Origin: Hymenobacter lapidarius
Lineage (GTDB): Bacteria > Bacteroidota > Bacteroidia > Cytophagales > Hymenobacteraceae
Direction of reading: 5' to 3'
NCBI RefSeq assembly: GCF_001816145.1
Contig: NZ_MDZB01000109.1
Location: 124,001-188,000, forward strand
Length of the DNA: 64,000 nt
The notes below the pieces were generated by a model, which searched no databases, had not been told where the DNA came from, and saw only the letters and a list, made by a program, of their open reading frames with translations. This document shows, piece after piece, positions 1-8,448 of this stretch (positions are counted from its first letter, which is position 1; each line of letters opens with the position of its first letter). Position numbers and translations under genes: made by a program.

Positions 1-1281
1 CTCGCGCTCCAGCAAGCGCACCGTGGCCTTGGTGCTCTGGCGCAACACGTCCTCCACGCCCACAAAACGGGGCTTGTCGTCGATGATAACGCAGGTGTTG
101 GGCGAGATACTGATTTCACAATCCGTGAAAGCATAAAGCGCGTCCATGGTCAGGTCGGGCGAGACGCCGGTGGGCAGCTGCACCTGAATTTCCACGTTGG
201 CGGCCGTGTTGTCGACCACCTTCTTAATCTTGATTTTATTCGCTTCCGAGGCCTTCACAATGCTCTCCATCAGCGCCGTGGTGGTGGAGCCGTAGGGAAT
301 GTCGCGAATAATGAGCAGGGTTTTGTCGACCTTCTCGATGGTGGCGCGCAGGCGGATTTTCGCGCCGCGCATGCCCGAGTTATAGTTGCTCACATCGCAG
401 AGTCCGCCCGTCGAAAAGTCCGGAAACAGCTGCACCTCGCGGCCCCGCAGCACGTCGATGCTGGCCTTGCACAGCTCGCGGAAGTTGTGGGGCATAATCT
501 TGGTGCTCAAGCCCACGGCAATGCCCTCCACGCCCTGCGCGAGCAGCAGCGGGAATTTCACGGGCAGCGTAGTAGGCTCGCGCTTGCGGCCGTCGTAGCT
601 GAGCTGCCACTCGGTGGTGTCGGGGTTGAACACCACGTCAAGCGCAAACTTGCTCAGGCGCGCCTCGATGTAGCGGGCCGCGGCGGCGCCGTCGCCGGTG
701 CGCACGTCGCCCCAGTTGCCCTGGGTCTCGATGAGCAGGTCTTTCTGGCCCAAGTTCACCATGGCATCGCCGATGCTGGCGTCGCCGTGCGGGTGGTACT
801 GCATGGTCTGGCCAATGACGTTGGCCACCTTGTTGAAGCGGCCGTCGTCCATCTCCTTCATGGCGTGCAGAATACGCCGCTGCACGGGCTTCAGGCCGTC
901 TTCAATGGCGGGCACGGCCCGTTCCAAAATTACGTAGGAGGCATAATCCAGAAACCAGTTCTGGTACATGCCCTTCACGGTAGCCACGTCGTGGATAGTT
1001 TCGCCGGGTGCGAACTTGGGCTCCTCCTCGGTCTCGGGCTCGGGAACGGTATCGGCGGCGATGTGCACCCCGGCCGTTTCCCCAAATAAACTATCGGCCC
1101 TGGCCGCTACGGCGGCGGCATCGGCAGCTAGCGCGGCGTCCTGCTCGGCAAAGCTGGCAGGCTCGGCCGCGTCCTCGGCAGCGGCGGGCGAAAAAGCAGC
1201 TAGGTCAAAATTAACCGAATCACCGGGCTGAAGAAAATCTTGGTCAGGGGCGTCGGAAGCAGGAATATCAGGTGTGGCCAC
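1..1281 (-). CDS. parC: DNA topoisomerase IV subunit A (ParC), 3' end outside window
   Basis: This is the DNA-breaking subunit of topoisomerase IV, which works with ParE to unlink daughter chromosomes. About 427 residues are visible; the C-terminal part lies before base 1. An acidic Ala/Pro-rich leader of about 85-90 residues precedes the GyrA/ParC core, which starts at HDVATVKGMYQNWF and contains QRRILHAM, the YHPHGDASIGDAMV box and the catalytic tyrosine in RYIEARL (codon at 670-672). ParC is preferred over GyrA because a ParE-type B subunit lies about 3 kb upstream on the same strand; the core alone could fit either. There is no in-frame ATG before the core. GTG at 1281 is the best start, with ATT codons at 1320 and 1347 as alternatives; no clear Shine-Dalgarno is seen. 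A sensor kinase and a candidate small RNA separate it from parE, and it has its own promoter. Confidence 0.9.
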   Translation of the reverse strand, partial: MATPDIPASDAPDQDFLQPGDSVNFDLAAFSPAAAEDAAEPASFAEQDAALAADAAAVAARADSLFGETAGVHIAADTVPEPETEEEPKFAPGETIHDVATVKGMYQNWFLDYASYVILERAVPAIEDGLKPVQRRILHAMKEMDDGRFNKVANVIGQTMQYHPHGDASIGDAMVNLGQKDLLIETQGNWGDVRTGDGAAAARYIEARLSKFALDVVFNPDTTEWQLSYDGRKREPTTLPVKFPLLLAQGVEGIAVGLSTKIMPHNFRELCKASIDVLRGREVQLFPDFSTGGLCDVSNYNSGMRGAKIRLRATIEKVDKTLLIIRDIPYGSTTTALMESIVKASEANKIKIKKVVDNTAANVEIQVQLPTGVSPDLTMDALYAFTDCEISISPNTCVIIDDKPRFVGVEDVLRQSTKATVRLLERE

Positions 1282-1442
1282 AGAGGGAGAGAAAGAGGTC
1301 GGCGAAGTGCCATCAAAAATACCGTAATCGACGCGGAGCGCAACAATTTATAAGTAGCACAGGAAGCAAAAGGTTCCCAATTATTTTAGCTAAATAGTAT
1401 AACTCCGAGTCAGGCTTGCAGCATTTTTATGGCGAATCTGCC

Positions 1443-1473
1443 CAAATTTAGGCAATCCGAAGCTTATTTACAA
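1443..1473 (-). promoter_or_regulatory. Bacteroidetes-type promoter for parC
   Basis: On the minus strand TTG (1471-1473) is followed by a 20-base spacer and TAAATTTG (1443-1450), matching the Bacteroidetes -33/-7 consensus TTG-N19-21-TAnnTTTG. It reads toward parC and predicts an untranslated leader of about 150 bases before the GTG start. Assigned by pattern only. Confidence 0.55.
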
Positions 1474-1546
1474 GCTAAACACAATAGTCATCAATAACCC
1501 GAACTGGCTTGCCAATGCTCGGCAATTAGCTGTAATTCTCCCAAAC

Positions 1547-1614
1547 GAAAAAAGCCCGAACCAAAGGCGCGGGCTTTTCCGTGGAATGTGCCGACTAGTC
1601 TACCCCTAGGCGGC
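1547..1614 (-). ncRNA. candidate small RNA of about 68 nt
   Basis: Immediately after a good promoter (1619-1650) the minus strand carries a compact transcript-sized unit with no open frame. It begins with a hairpin at 1614-1590 (stem GCCGCCTAG / CTAGTCGGC, nine positions with one mismatch, seven-base loop), continues through a short unpaired linker and ends in an intrinsic terminator (AAAAGCCCG / CGGGCTTTT followed by T residues). The predicted transcription start falls at the first base of the 5' hairpin, as expected for a protected small RNA. No known family was recognised. Lack of an ORF and the promoter-hairpin-terminator order are seen directly; that it is transcribed is inference. It lies between the TPR kinase (stop 1975) and parC, on the same strand as both. 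Confidence 0.5.
1550..1578 (-). terminator. intrinsic terminator of the candidate small RNA
   Basis: AAAAGCCCG at 1550-1558 pairs with CGGGCTTTT at 1570-1578 across an 11-base loop; on the minus strand the stem is followed by further T residues. The symmetric A/T tails mean it could act in both directions. Confidence 0.65.
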
Positions 1615-1618
1615 GATT

Positions 1619-1650
1619 CAAACCTACGAAAAAAAATATACAATGCAAAA
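1619..1650 (-). promoter_or_regulatory. promoter of the candidate small RNA
   Basis: On the minus strand TTTTG (1646-1650), a 19-base AT-rich spacer and TAGGTTTG (1619-1626) give a near-perfect Bacteroidetes -33/-7 pair. It points at the hairpin at 1614-1590. The rest of 1651-1974 is AT-rich with no recognisable gene. Confidence 0.6.
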
Positions 1651-1974
1651 CCTTTAATGTTTTTAAACCGCTGATTTCTACAATTTCGGGGCCGTGAAAG
1701 CACTGTTACGGCCGACTCCTCTCCTATTTCCAATAGTGGGATTATGATTCACATTTTGGCTGCAGAAGCAGCTGAAGCAGCTTCAAAAGCGGAATTATAA
1801 GCTTAATAATATTGATTAAATTCGCTATCACTTTCTTTGTAAAAGGCAATAATAGATTACGCCCGGGTACTTGAACCAAGCCGGACCGTAGATTTTGGCA
1901 ATTCGGTCTTGTTTTTCTTAAAGCCTGTGTAATTAGAACAGGTCATACTCATCCGGCGCGGAGTGGGTGAACCC

Positions 1975-4029
1975 TCAGGCAGATGGCAATGGAGCCGCAA
2001 TCCTTACCCGGAATCCGGTGACTTTGCCTTCGGCGCTGATGATGGGGCCGGTAGTAGCCGCGCCCCCCATGGCAGCGGCGCGAACATCCACGTTCTCCAG
2101 GCCGTGCGTGGCGCGCCCGAGGGTGGCCTTGGCGGTGGCGGGGGAAGCGGGCTGGCCGTTGTCGATAACGTCGAGTAGCAGTTGAGGGCCTTCCAAGCGG
2201 ACGCGCACCGTGGTGCGCGTGGCGCCGTGGGCATGATTGAGCACGTTTTGCAGGCACTCTTTGTAAATCAGGTACAGGTTGCGTCGCAGACGGGCGGGCA
2301 GGCGGAAAGTGGGCAGCTCATCGGGCACTTCAAAGCACAGAGCCACCCGGCGCGGGGTGAGAACTTCGTAACCGTAGTCGCGCATGCGGATAAACAGGTC
2401 CCCCATGTTGTCGTTTTGGGTGTCGAGGCTCCAGACCACGTCGTTGAGTTGGCGCACGGCATAGCGGCTGTTGTCCGACAAACGACTTATTTGCAGACGC
2501 TGGCCGGCGGCGTCGGCCAGGCCTTCCTGCAGCAGGTTGCTTTGCAGGCTGATTTGGCGGAGCAGCGTGCCCACGTCGTCGCGCAGGTCGGCGGCGAGCC
2601 GGGCGCGCAGGTCTTTTTCGCGTGAAAGATGGCGCTGGCGGTACTGCCAGAAAAAGAAACCCGCCACCATCGCGGCCAACACGCCCAGCCCGCCTAGGCC
2701 AATGAGCTGGTTTTGCTGGCGCAGGCGGCTCAGCTCGCGCTGCTGATTTTGGAGGCGCGCCTGCTGGGTGAGCACTTTAATCTGGGCTTGTTGCTTGCCG
2801 AGCTCGTAGTTCAGCTGCAGGGCGGCGGTGCGGCGGGTAGTGGCTTCGCTGAGCAGGCTGTCGTTGAATGCCTTGCGTCCGATGGAGGCAACGTAGGCCT
2901 GGGCAAAATTCTTTTGCTTGGCGTAAGCCAGCGCCAGCACTTCATTGGCCGCGCGGCTGCCCTCGATGTAGCGAACGCGCTGGCTGGAAGTGAGGCTGCG
3001 GTGGCCGTAAACAATAGCGCTATCGGTCTGGCCCTGGCGCAGGAAGACCCGCGCCAGCAGGCCCTCGGCCCGCGGAATATCCAGGAGCCGGCCCGTGGCC
3101 ACCGATTGCCGCAGGGCTGGATGCCCCAGCGCAAAGGCTTCGGTGAGCTTGCCCTGCCGCTCGCTTATTTCGGCCAAGTTGAGCTGCATGGCCAGCGCCT
3201 CGGGGGCGTTGCCCAGCCGCTGGCTTACGGCCAGACTTTGCTGGTAGTATACGCGCGCCGCCACCCATTGCCGCTGGCTGCGGCACACATCGCCAAGGCC
3301 CCCCAGGGCCAGGTTGATGCGGTCGGGATAGTCCTGACGGTGCGCCACTTGGAGGGCATCGAGGAAGTAGTTTCTTGCGTGGGCGTAGTCGCCGAGCTTG
3401 TTGAAGGTATTGCCCGCCTGAATTTTCAGGCTGGTGTTGAAGCGCCGGGTGTTGCTGGTGACGGGAATGGCCAGGCCCTGCAGGCAGTGGGCCAGGCTGG
3501 CGGCGTATTGCCCCTGCTGCTCGGCTACCAGGGCCAGGCGGCCCAGGCACCGCACCTCCCCGCCCAGGTCTTGCGATGTGGCAAACTGCGCACGCGCTTC
3601 AGCCAGGCGCTCGGTAGCGGGCTGGTATTCGGCCAGCACAATGTGGTAGTCGGCCAGGTCCAGCAGGGTTTCCGCAATCAGCTTGTCGTTGTTGAGGCTG
3701 CGGGACAGGGCTACTGCTTCTTTGAGCACCGGCAGCGCAGCGTTCACATTCTGCAGTTTGATTTCGCTGGCCAGTTTTGTGAGGAGGACTACGCGCATGG
3801 AATCCCGCTGTGGGCTGGCGCTGAGGAGGGCTTTAATGCTGTCGATGCGGACCTGCTGGCGCCGCCACAGCCTGGTGGGCAGCTTAGGGGCCGATGCACC
3901 AAAGCTAGTCGAGGTAAGAAGGTCTTTGGGAGGAGGCTGGTTTTGCGCACCTGCGGGCGGCGGGCTCCACGCACAGAGCGCCGCCGCAACCAACATCTTC
4001 CGCATTATGGCCTCAATAGAATACCGCAT
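1975..4029 (-). CDS. TPR-containing LytS/NarL-type sensor histidine kinase with altered H-box
   Basis: A 684-residue membrane sensor kinase of the Bacteroidetes TPR type. The N-terminus has a signal-like segment (MRKMLVAAALCAW, so M9 at 4005 is an alternative start) followed by about 350 residues of TPR-like helical repeats in the periplasm, then a coiled segment, one membrane helix (LGVLAAMVAGFFFW) and a HisKA_3-type dimerisation region plus HATPase. The ATP-binding boxes are present: ECLQNVLNHA (N box), DNG and THGLENVDVRA. In the H-box the usual DLHDDVG reads DLRDDVG: residue 483 is Arg (codon at 2581-2583) where the phospho-acceptor His normally sits, one base away from a His codon. No response regulator is adjacent. 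It could be a non-phosphorylating pseudokinase, a signalling partner of another kinase, or carry a sequence error. Confidence 0.85.
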   Translation of the reverse strand: MRYSIEAIMRKMLVAAALCAWSPPPAGAQNQPPPKDLLTSTSFGASAPKLPTRLWRRQQVRIDSIKALLSASPQRDSMRVVLLTKLASEIKLQNVNAALPVLKEAVALSRSLNNDKLIAETLLDLADYHIVLAEYQPATERLAEARAQFATSQDLGGEVRCLGRLALVAEQQGQYAASLAHCLQGLAIPVTSNTRRFNTSLKIQAGNTFNKLGDYAHARNYFLDALQVAHRQDYPDRINLALGGLGDVCRSQRQWVAARVYYQQSLAVSQRLGNAPEALAMQLNLAEISERQGKLTEAFALGHPALRQSVATGRLLDIPRAEGLLARVFLRQGQTDSAIVYGHRSLTSSQRVRYIEGSRAANEVLALAYAKQKNFAQAYVASIGRKAFNDSLLSEATTRRTAALQLNYELGKQQAQIKVLTQQARLQNQQRELSRLRQQNQLIGLGGLGVLAAMVAGFFFWQYRQRHLSREKDLRARLAADLRDDVGTLLRQISLQSNLLQEGLADAAGQRLQISRLSDNSRYAVRQLNDVVWSLDTQNDNMGDLFIRMRDYGYEVLTPRRVALCFEVPDELPTFRLPARLRRNLYLIYKECLQNVLNHAHGATRTTVRVRLEGPQLLLDVIDNGQPASPATAKATLGRATHGLENVDVRAAAMGGAATTGPIISAEGKVTGFRVRIAAPLPSA

Positions 4030-4219
4030 TCAACTATGTGATTCAGCAGCTAAAACTACTACCGCTAAATTCAAATTTCTACATCAACACCGCTTCTATT
4101 CGGAAACACAGCAGGCTCTGGATTGAAATCGCAATAAAAAATATCAAAATATTCAATAACGGTATTATAAAGTTTAAGGCACTTAACCACAAGCTTTACA
4201 GCGAAAACAGATAAAAGCC

Positions 4220-4256
4220 AAAAGCCCCATCGGGCCAGAGCCAAACGGGGCTTTTT
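4220..4256. terminator. intrinsic terminator downstream of parE
   Basis: AAAAGCCCC (4220-4228) pairs with GGGGCTTTT (4247-4255). It lies just after the parE stop on the minus strand and is A/T-flanked on both sides. The remaining spacer up to the kinase start at 4029 is AT-rich without a recognised gene. Confidence 0.75.
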
Positions 4257-4278
4257 GTTGACAAATGAAAAAGCAAGG

Positions 4279-6222
4279 TTACGCCAAGTCCTCCCCTATT
4301 GCTTCAGCCACCGGGAGTACATCGCTGGTCACTAGGTCTTTTTCGAGGCGCAGGTTGTCGATGATGAAATTCTGGCGGTCGGGCGTGTTTTTGCCCATGT
4401 AGTAGGTGAGTACCTGCTGAATGCTGCGGTCTGATTGCAGAATAACCGGCTCCAGCTTGATGTTCTCGCCGATGAACTTGCCAAACTCCTCGGGCGAAAT
4501 CTCGCCAAGACCCTTAAACCGCGTGATTTCGGGATTTTTGCCCAGCTTGCGCATGGCGGCCTGCTTCTCCTGCTCGTTGTAGCAGTAGATGGTTTCTTTC
4601 TTATTGCGGACGCGGAAGAGCGGCGTTTCGAGGATGAACACGTGGCCGTTGCGCACCAAATCGGGGAAGAACTGCAGGAAGAACGTGAGCAGCAGCAGGC
4701 GGATGTGCATGCCGTCCACGTCGGCATCGGTGGCTACTACCACGCGGTTGTAGCGCAGGTGCTCAATGCCTTCCTCAATATTGAGGGCGTGCTGCAGCAG
4801 GTTAAGCTCCTCGTTTTCGTACACAATCTTCTTCTTCAGCCCGAAGCAGTTCAGCGGCTTGCCCCGCAGGCTGAACACAGCCTCCAACTCCACATTGCGG
4901 CTCTTGGTGATGCTGCCGGAGGCCGAGTCGCCCTCCGTGATAAAGAGCGTGGTGAGCAACTCTTTTTCGGCGCCGTCCTTCGCATTTTCGCCCAGGTGGA
5001 AGCGGCAGTCGCGCAGCTTGCGGTTGTGCAGGTTGGCCTTTTTAGCGCGCTGGTTGGCCAGTTTTTTCACGCCAGCCATGTCCTTGCGCTCCCTTTCGCT
5101 CTGCATGATGCGCTTGAGCAGGGCATCGGCGGCGGCGGGGTTTTTGTGCAGGTAGTTGTCGAGGTGCTCCTTGACAAAGTCAACGATAAAGCCGCGCACC
5201 GAAGGGCCGTCCTCGCCCATGTTGATGGAGCCGAGCTTGGTTTTGGTCTGGCTCTCAAACACGGGCTCCTGCACCCGAATGGACACCGCGGCAATGATGG
5301 AGCCGCGCACGTCGGCGGCGTCAAAGTCCTTCTTGTAGAACTCGCGCACGGCCTTCACCACCGCCTCGCGGAACGCCGCCAGGTGGGTGCCGCCCTGGGT
5401 GGTGTACTGCCCGTTCACGAAGGAATAGTACTCTTCGCCGTAGTCGTTGCCGTGGGTCAGGGCCAACTCAATGTCGTCCCCTTTCAGGTGAATAATGGGG
5501 TATCGCAGGTGCTCCACATCGGCTTTGCGGGCCAGCAGGTCGAGCAGGCCGTTTTCGGAGTAGTACTTCTGGCCGTTGAAGTTGATGGTCAGCCCGGCGT
5601 TGAGGTAAACGTAGTTCCAGATTTGATTTTCGAGATATTCCGGGATGAAGCGGTAATTCTTGAAAATCGTGTCGTCGGGCTGGAACGTGACGAGCGTGCC
5701 GTTGCGCTGGCTGGTTTTCTGGGGCTTGGGGTCGCTCACGAGCTGGCCCTGGGCAAACTCGGCGGCCTTGAGGATGCCTTCGCGCACGCTTTGCACCAGG
5801 AAGTAACCGCTTAGCGCGTTAACGGCTTTGGTGCCCACGCCGTTGAGGCCCACCGACTTCTGGAATACTTTGGAGTCGTACTTGCCGCCGGTGTTGATTT
5901 TGCTCACCACGTCCACCACCTTGCCCAGGGGGATGCCGCGGCCGTAGTCGCGCACCTGCACCCGGGAGTCGGAAATCTTGATATCGATGGTGCGGCCGTG
6001 GCCCATTACGTGCTCGTCGATGCAATTATCGACCACTTCCTTCACCAATACGTAGATGCCGTCGTCGTAGGCGGAGCCGTCGCCCAGCTTGCCGATGTAC
6101 ATGCCGGGCCGCAACCGGATGTGCTCGCGCCAGTCCAGCGAGCGGATGCTGTCTTCGTTGTACCCGTGGTCGGGGGCTTTGGCCGTGGCTTCGGGGGCTT
6201 CCGTGAGGAGGTCTTCTTTCAT
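4279..6222 (-). CDS. parE: DNA topoisomerase IV subunit B (ParE)
   Basis: ATPase subunit of topoisomerase IV, 647 residues. The GHKL ATPase boxes are [20 protein letters not shown] and [14 protein letters not shown]; the TOPRIM metal-binding parts are [11 protein letters not shown] and [12 protein letters not shown], and the C-terminus carries [16 protein letters not shown]. The [11 protein letters not shown] wording and length favour ParE over GyrB. It starts with ATG at 6222, about 180 bases from the divergent AI-2E gene, and ends before an intrinsic terminator. ParC lies downstream but is separated by a kinase gene, whereas parE and parC are often adjacent in this phylum. Confidence 0.93.
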   Translation of the reverse strand: MKEDLLTEAPEATAKAPDHGYNEDSIRSLDWREHIRLRPGMYIGKLGDGSAYDDGIYVLVKEVVDNCIDEHVMGHGRTIDIKISDSRVQVRDYGRGIPLGKVVDVVSKINTGGKYDSKVFQKSVGLNGVGTKAVNALSGYFLVQSVREGILKAAEFAQGQLVSDPKPQKTSQRNGTLVTFQPDDTIFKNYRFIPEYLENQIWNYVYLNAGLTINFNGQKYYSENGLLDLLARKADVEHLRYPIIHLKGDDIELALTHGNDYGEEYYSFVNGQYTTQGGTHLAAFREAVVKAVREFYKKDFDAADVRGSIIAAVSIRVQEPVFESQTKTKLGSINMGEDGPSVRGFIVDFVKEHLDNYLHKNPAAADALLKRIMQSERERKDMAGVKKLANQRAKKANLHNRKLRDCRFHLGENAKDGAEKELLTTLFITEGDSASGSITKSRNVELEAVFSLRGKPLNCFGLKKKIVYENEELNLLQHALNIEEGIEHLRYNRVVVATDADVDGMHIRLLLLTFFLQFFPDLVRNGHVFILETPLFRVRNKKETIYCYNEQEKQAAMRKLGKNPEITRFKGLGEISPEEFGKFIGENIKLEPVILQSDRSIQQVLTYYMGKNTPDRQNFIIDNLRLEKDLVTSDVLPVAEAIGEDLA

Positions 6223-6404
6223 TAGGACAACTGTTATCCAGTTTTTGGGTAAAATAACGCAGAAATTAGCAGCAGGGCAAGAAATATTGCCAGCTCTTTT
6301 AGTATCAACCGACTAATTTATTTAGTTTCCAACACCATCTACCCGCCTCGGGTTCACTCCCGTTTGTACGGCTTCCCGGCACTCACTTTCTTAATTCCCT
6401 TCGC

Positions 6405-7598
6405 ATGTTTCCTTCTTTAATCAACCGCGGTTCGGCGCGCGCTAACGTGTCTCAACAAAGCGGCGCCACGCCCGAGGCTAAGCTGGCGCCGGTGGTCCAC
6501 TACACTTTTTTACTGATAGGGCTGTCGTTACTGGTTTTCGTGCTGCACAAGCTCGATGGTATTTTGCTGCCGCTCTTCTTCTCGGCGCTCCTCTCCACCC
6601 TGCTTCTGCCCGTGGTCACCCGCCTCGAAAAGTTACGGTGGCCGCGGTCCCTCGCCATCCTCACGGCTATTTTGCTGCTGGTTGGGGGCATCGTGGGACT
6701 GGTCATTGTTTTTGGCGCCCAAATGCTGGACCTGAAGGCCGAGCTGCCGCTCATTCAAAAAAAGCTGGTGGTGATGTTTGACCAGGGCCAGGCGTGGCTG
6801 CACGACCGGTTTGGCATGCGGGTGATGAGCAAGGACGAAATCATCGACTCGTCGCTCAGCTCGGCCAAGAAGTCGGCCGGGGGCTTTCTGGGCAGTACGC
6901 TCAGCACCACCGCCGGCGTGCTGAGCGTGCTAACGCTGGTGCCCATCTACATTTTTTGCTTTCTCTACTACCGGGACCACATGCGGCAGTTCATGTTCCG
7001 GTTTGTGTCGCCGGACAAGCGCACGGCCGTGCTGCACACCATAGACAATATCCAAACGGTGGTTCAGGCCTACATTTCCGGCCTGCTCACGGTCATTGTC
7101 ATCGTAGCAATTCTCAACGGCATCGGCTTGCTGGTATTGGGGGTCAAGTTTGCCATTTTCTTCGCCATTTTTGCTTCCGTGCTGGCCGTCATTCCCTACA
7201 TCGGCATCCTGGTGGGAGCCACTATACCGGCCCTGATTACCTTGGTGGAAACCGGTTCGCCGGGCAAAGCGGCGGCGGTAGTGGGCGTGTTTGTGTTTGT
7301 GCAGTTTCTGGAAGGCAATTTCATTACGCCCATGATTACGGGCTCGAAAGTGAGCATAAACCCCATGGCCGCCATCATCGCCCTCATTTTGGGTGGGGAG
7401 CTTTGGGGAACGCCGGGCATGATTCTGAGCATTCCGCTGGTGGCGGTGCTCAAGGTGGTGTTCGACTCCAGCAAAAGCACGGAGCCCTGGGGATTTCTAC
7501 TGGGCGACGTGACCGATGGCGAGGACACCGCCAAAACCAAACCCACCACCAAACCCGGCACGCTGGGCAAGTTCTGGCACATGTTGAAGCGCATCTAG
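6405..7598 (+). CDS. AI-2E family (PerM/YdiK-type) transporter
   Basis: A polytopic inner-membrane protein of 397 residues. Hydrophobic helices are seen near the N-terminus (FLLIGLSLLVFVLHKLDGI, LFFSALLSTLLLPVV, LAILTAILLLVGGIVGLVIV), followed by the family's soluble stretch of about 70 residues and a second group of helices containing the family-typical ISGLLTVIVIVAILNGIGL, AVIPYIGILVGATIPAL and the LEGNFITPMITGSKVSINP segment. Members are reported to export autoinducer-2 or to act as Na+(Li+)/H+ antiporters; the substrate here cannot be told from sequence. Followed after 96 bases by the PA2169-type gene on the same strand, possibly co-transcribed. Confidence 0.88.
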   Translation: MFPSLINRGSARANVSQQSGATPEAKLAPVVHYTFLLIGLSLLVFVLHKLDGILLPLFFSALLSTLLLPVVTRLEKLRWPRSLAILTAILLLVGGIVGLVIVFGAQMLDLKAELPLIQKKLVVMFDQGQAWLHDRFGMRVMSKDEIIDSSLSSAKKSAGGFLGSTLSTTAGVLSVLTLVPIYIFCFLYYRDHMRQFMFRFVSPDKRTAVLHTIDNIQTVVQAYISGLLTVIVIVAILNGIGLLVLGVKFAIFFAIFASVLAVIPYIGILVGATIPALITLVETGSPGKAAAVVGVFVFVQFLEGNFITPMITGSKVSINPMAAIIALILGGELWGTPGMILSIPLVAVLKVVFDSSKSTEPWGFLLGDVTDGEDTAKTKPTTKPGTLGKFWHMLKRI

Positions 7599-7694
7599 CT
7601 GACCGGCCCGGCTGGGCACGCAACGCAACCCAGCGGGCCACTTCGCAGTATAGTTTTAAGAAACCTTTCCGTTTAACCAAACTCACCATAGTCC

Positions 7695-8168
7695 ATGGCT
7701 ACGACCACCGAAAACACCGCACGCGCATTTAATGACCTTGTTGAAATCAATAAAACGGGCGCCAAAGGCTACCAGGAAGCTGCTGAAGGCGTAACTAGCC
7801 CAGAGTTGAAATCGGAATTGAGCCGCTTCTCCCAGCAACGGGCCAAGTTTGCCGCCGAGCTATCTCAGCATGCCAGCAAGCTGGGGGTTAGTGTTGAGAA
7901 CGAAACCACCGCGGAAGGCTTGCTAACGGACGCCGCCGCCGCCGTGCACCGGGGCTGGATTAACATCAAGTCGGTCGTAACCGGCCAAAACGACAACGCC
8001 ATCCTCGGCGAGTGCGAAACCGGTGATTCTGTGGCATTGAAAGCTTACGAAACCGCTTTGAAGTCGGGTGACCTTCCCGCCGAAGCCAAATCGGTGCTTG
8101 AGCAGCAGCATAGCCAGGTGCTCGAAGCCAAGAACTGGGTAACCCAGCAGAAGGGCTCAGCCAACTAA
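7695..8168 (+). CDS. PA2169 family four-helix-bundle protein (DUF2383)
   Basis: A soluble 157-residue helical protein. The opening ENTARAFNDLVEINKTGAKG and the Glu/Lys-rich amphipathic helices with LKSELSRFSQQRAKFAAEL match the ferritin-like PA2169/DUF2383 family. A central INIKSVVTGQNDNAILGECE segment and a C-terminal helix are also typical. The function of the family is poorly known; it is often linked to stress. It is followed by a strong terminator. Confidence 0.85.
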   Translation: MATTTENTARAFNDLVEINKTGAKGYQEAAEGVTSPELKSELSRFSQQRAKFAAELSQHASKLGVSVENETTAEGLLTDAAAAVHRGWINIKSVVTGQNDNAILGECETGDSVALKAYETALKSGDLPAEAKSVLEQQHSQVLEAKNWVTQQKGSAN

Positions 8169-8216
8169 AACCACTAGCATGCCCTTCAGCCACGTATTTG
8201 GCTGGACTAGATTAAG

Positions 8217-8265
8217 TAAAAAAGCCCCGTCGGCCGCAGATAATGCAGGTGATGGGGCTTTTTTG
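8217..8265 (+). terminator. intrinsic terminator after the PA2169-type gene
   Basis: AAAAAAGCCCC (8218-8228) pairs with GGGGCTTTTTT (8254-8264). From here to 8403 no gene or motif is recognised. Confidence 0.85.
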
Positions 8266-8403
8266 CTTGACAGCGGTTGGCTCAATTATTACGGCTACAC
8301 CCGCTGGAAACCTGGCAGCAATACGGGTCACACACCTTTTGAACAGGCTTGGGCTGGGACGACTTCCGATGCAATCGAAAAAAACTGCAACCTAAAGCCT
8401 GAC

Positions 8404-8411
8404 TAAATTTG
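8404..8411 (+). promoter_or_regulatory. possible -7 element for the exonuclease gene
   Basis: TAAATTTG matches the Bacteroidetes -7 consensus TAnnTTTG and sits 37 bases before the TTG start at 8449. No convincing TTTG element is found 19-21 bases upstream, so support is partial. Confidence 0.35.
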
Positions 8412-8448
8412 TTAGTCTTTCCTCCGACCACCTTCCCGGCTCCGCGAT

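Noticed and set aside
1585..1630. Possible tRNA or tmRNA 3' part because of a GATTCAAAC-like stretch
   Set aside because: No T-arm or acceptor stem can be formed; the sequence is better explained by a promoter and hairpin on the minus strand.
4435..5814. A 459-residue open frame opposite parE
   Set aside because: It mirrors the codons of parE, lacks any recognisable domain and has shadow-type composition.
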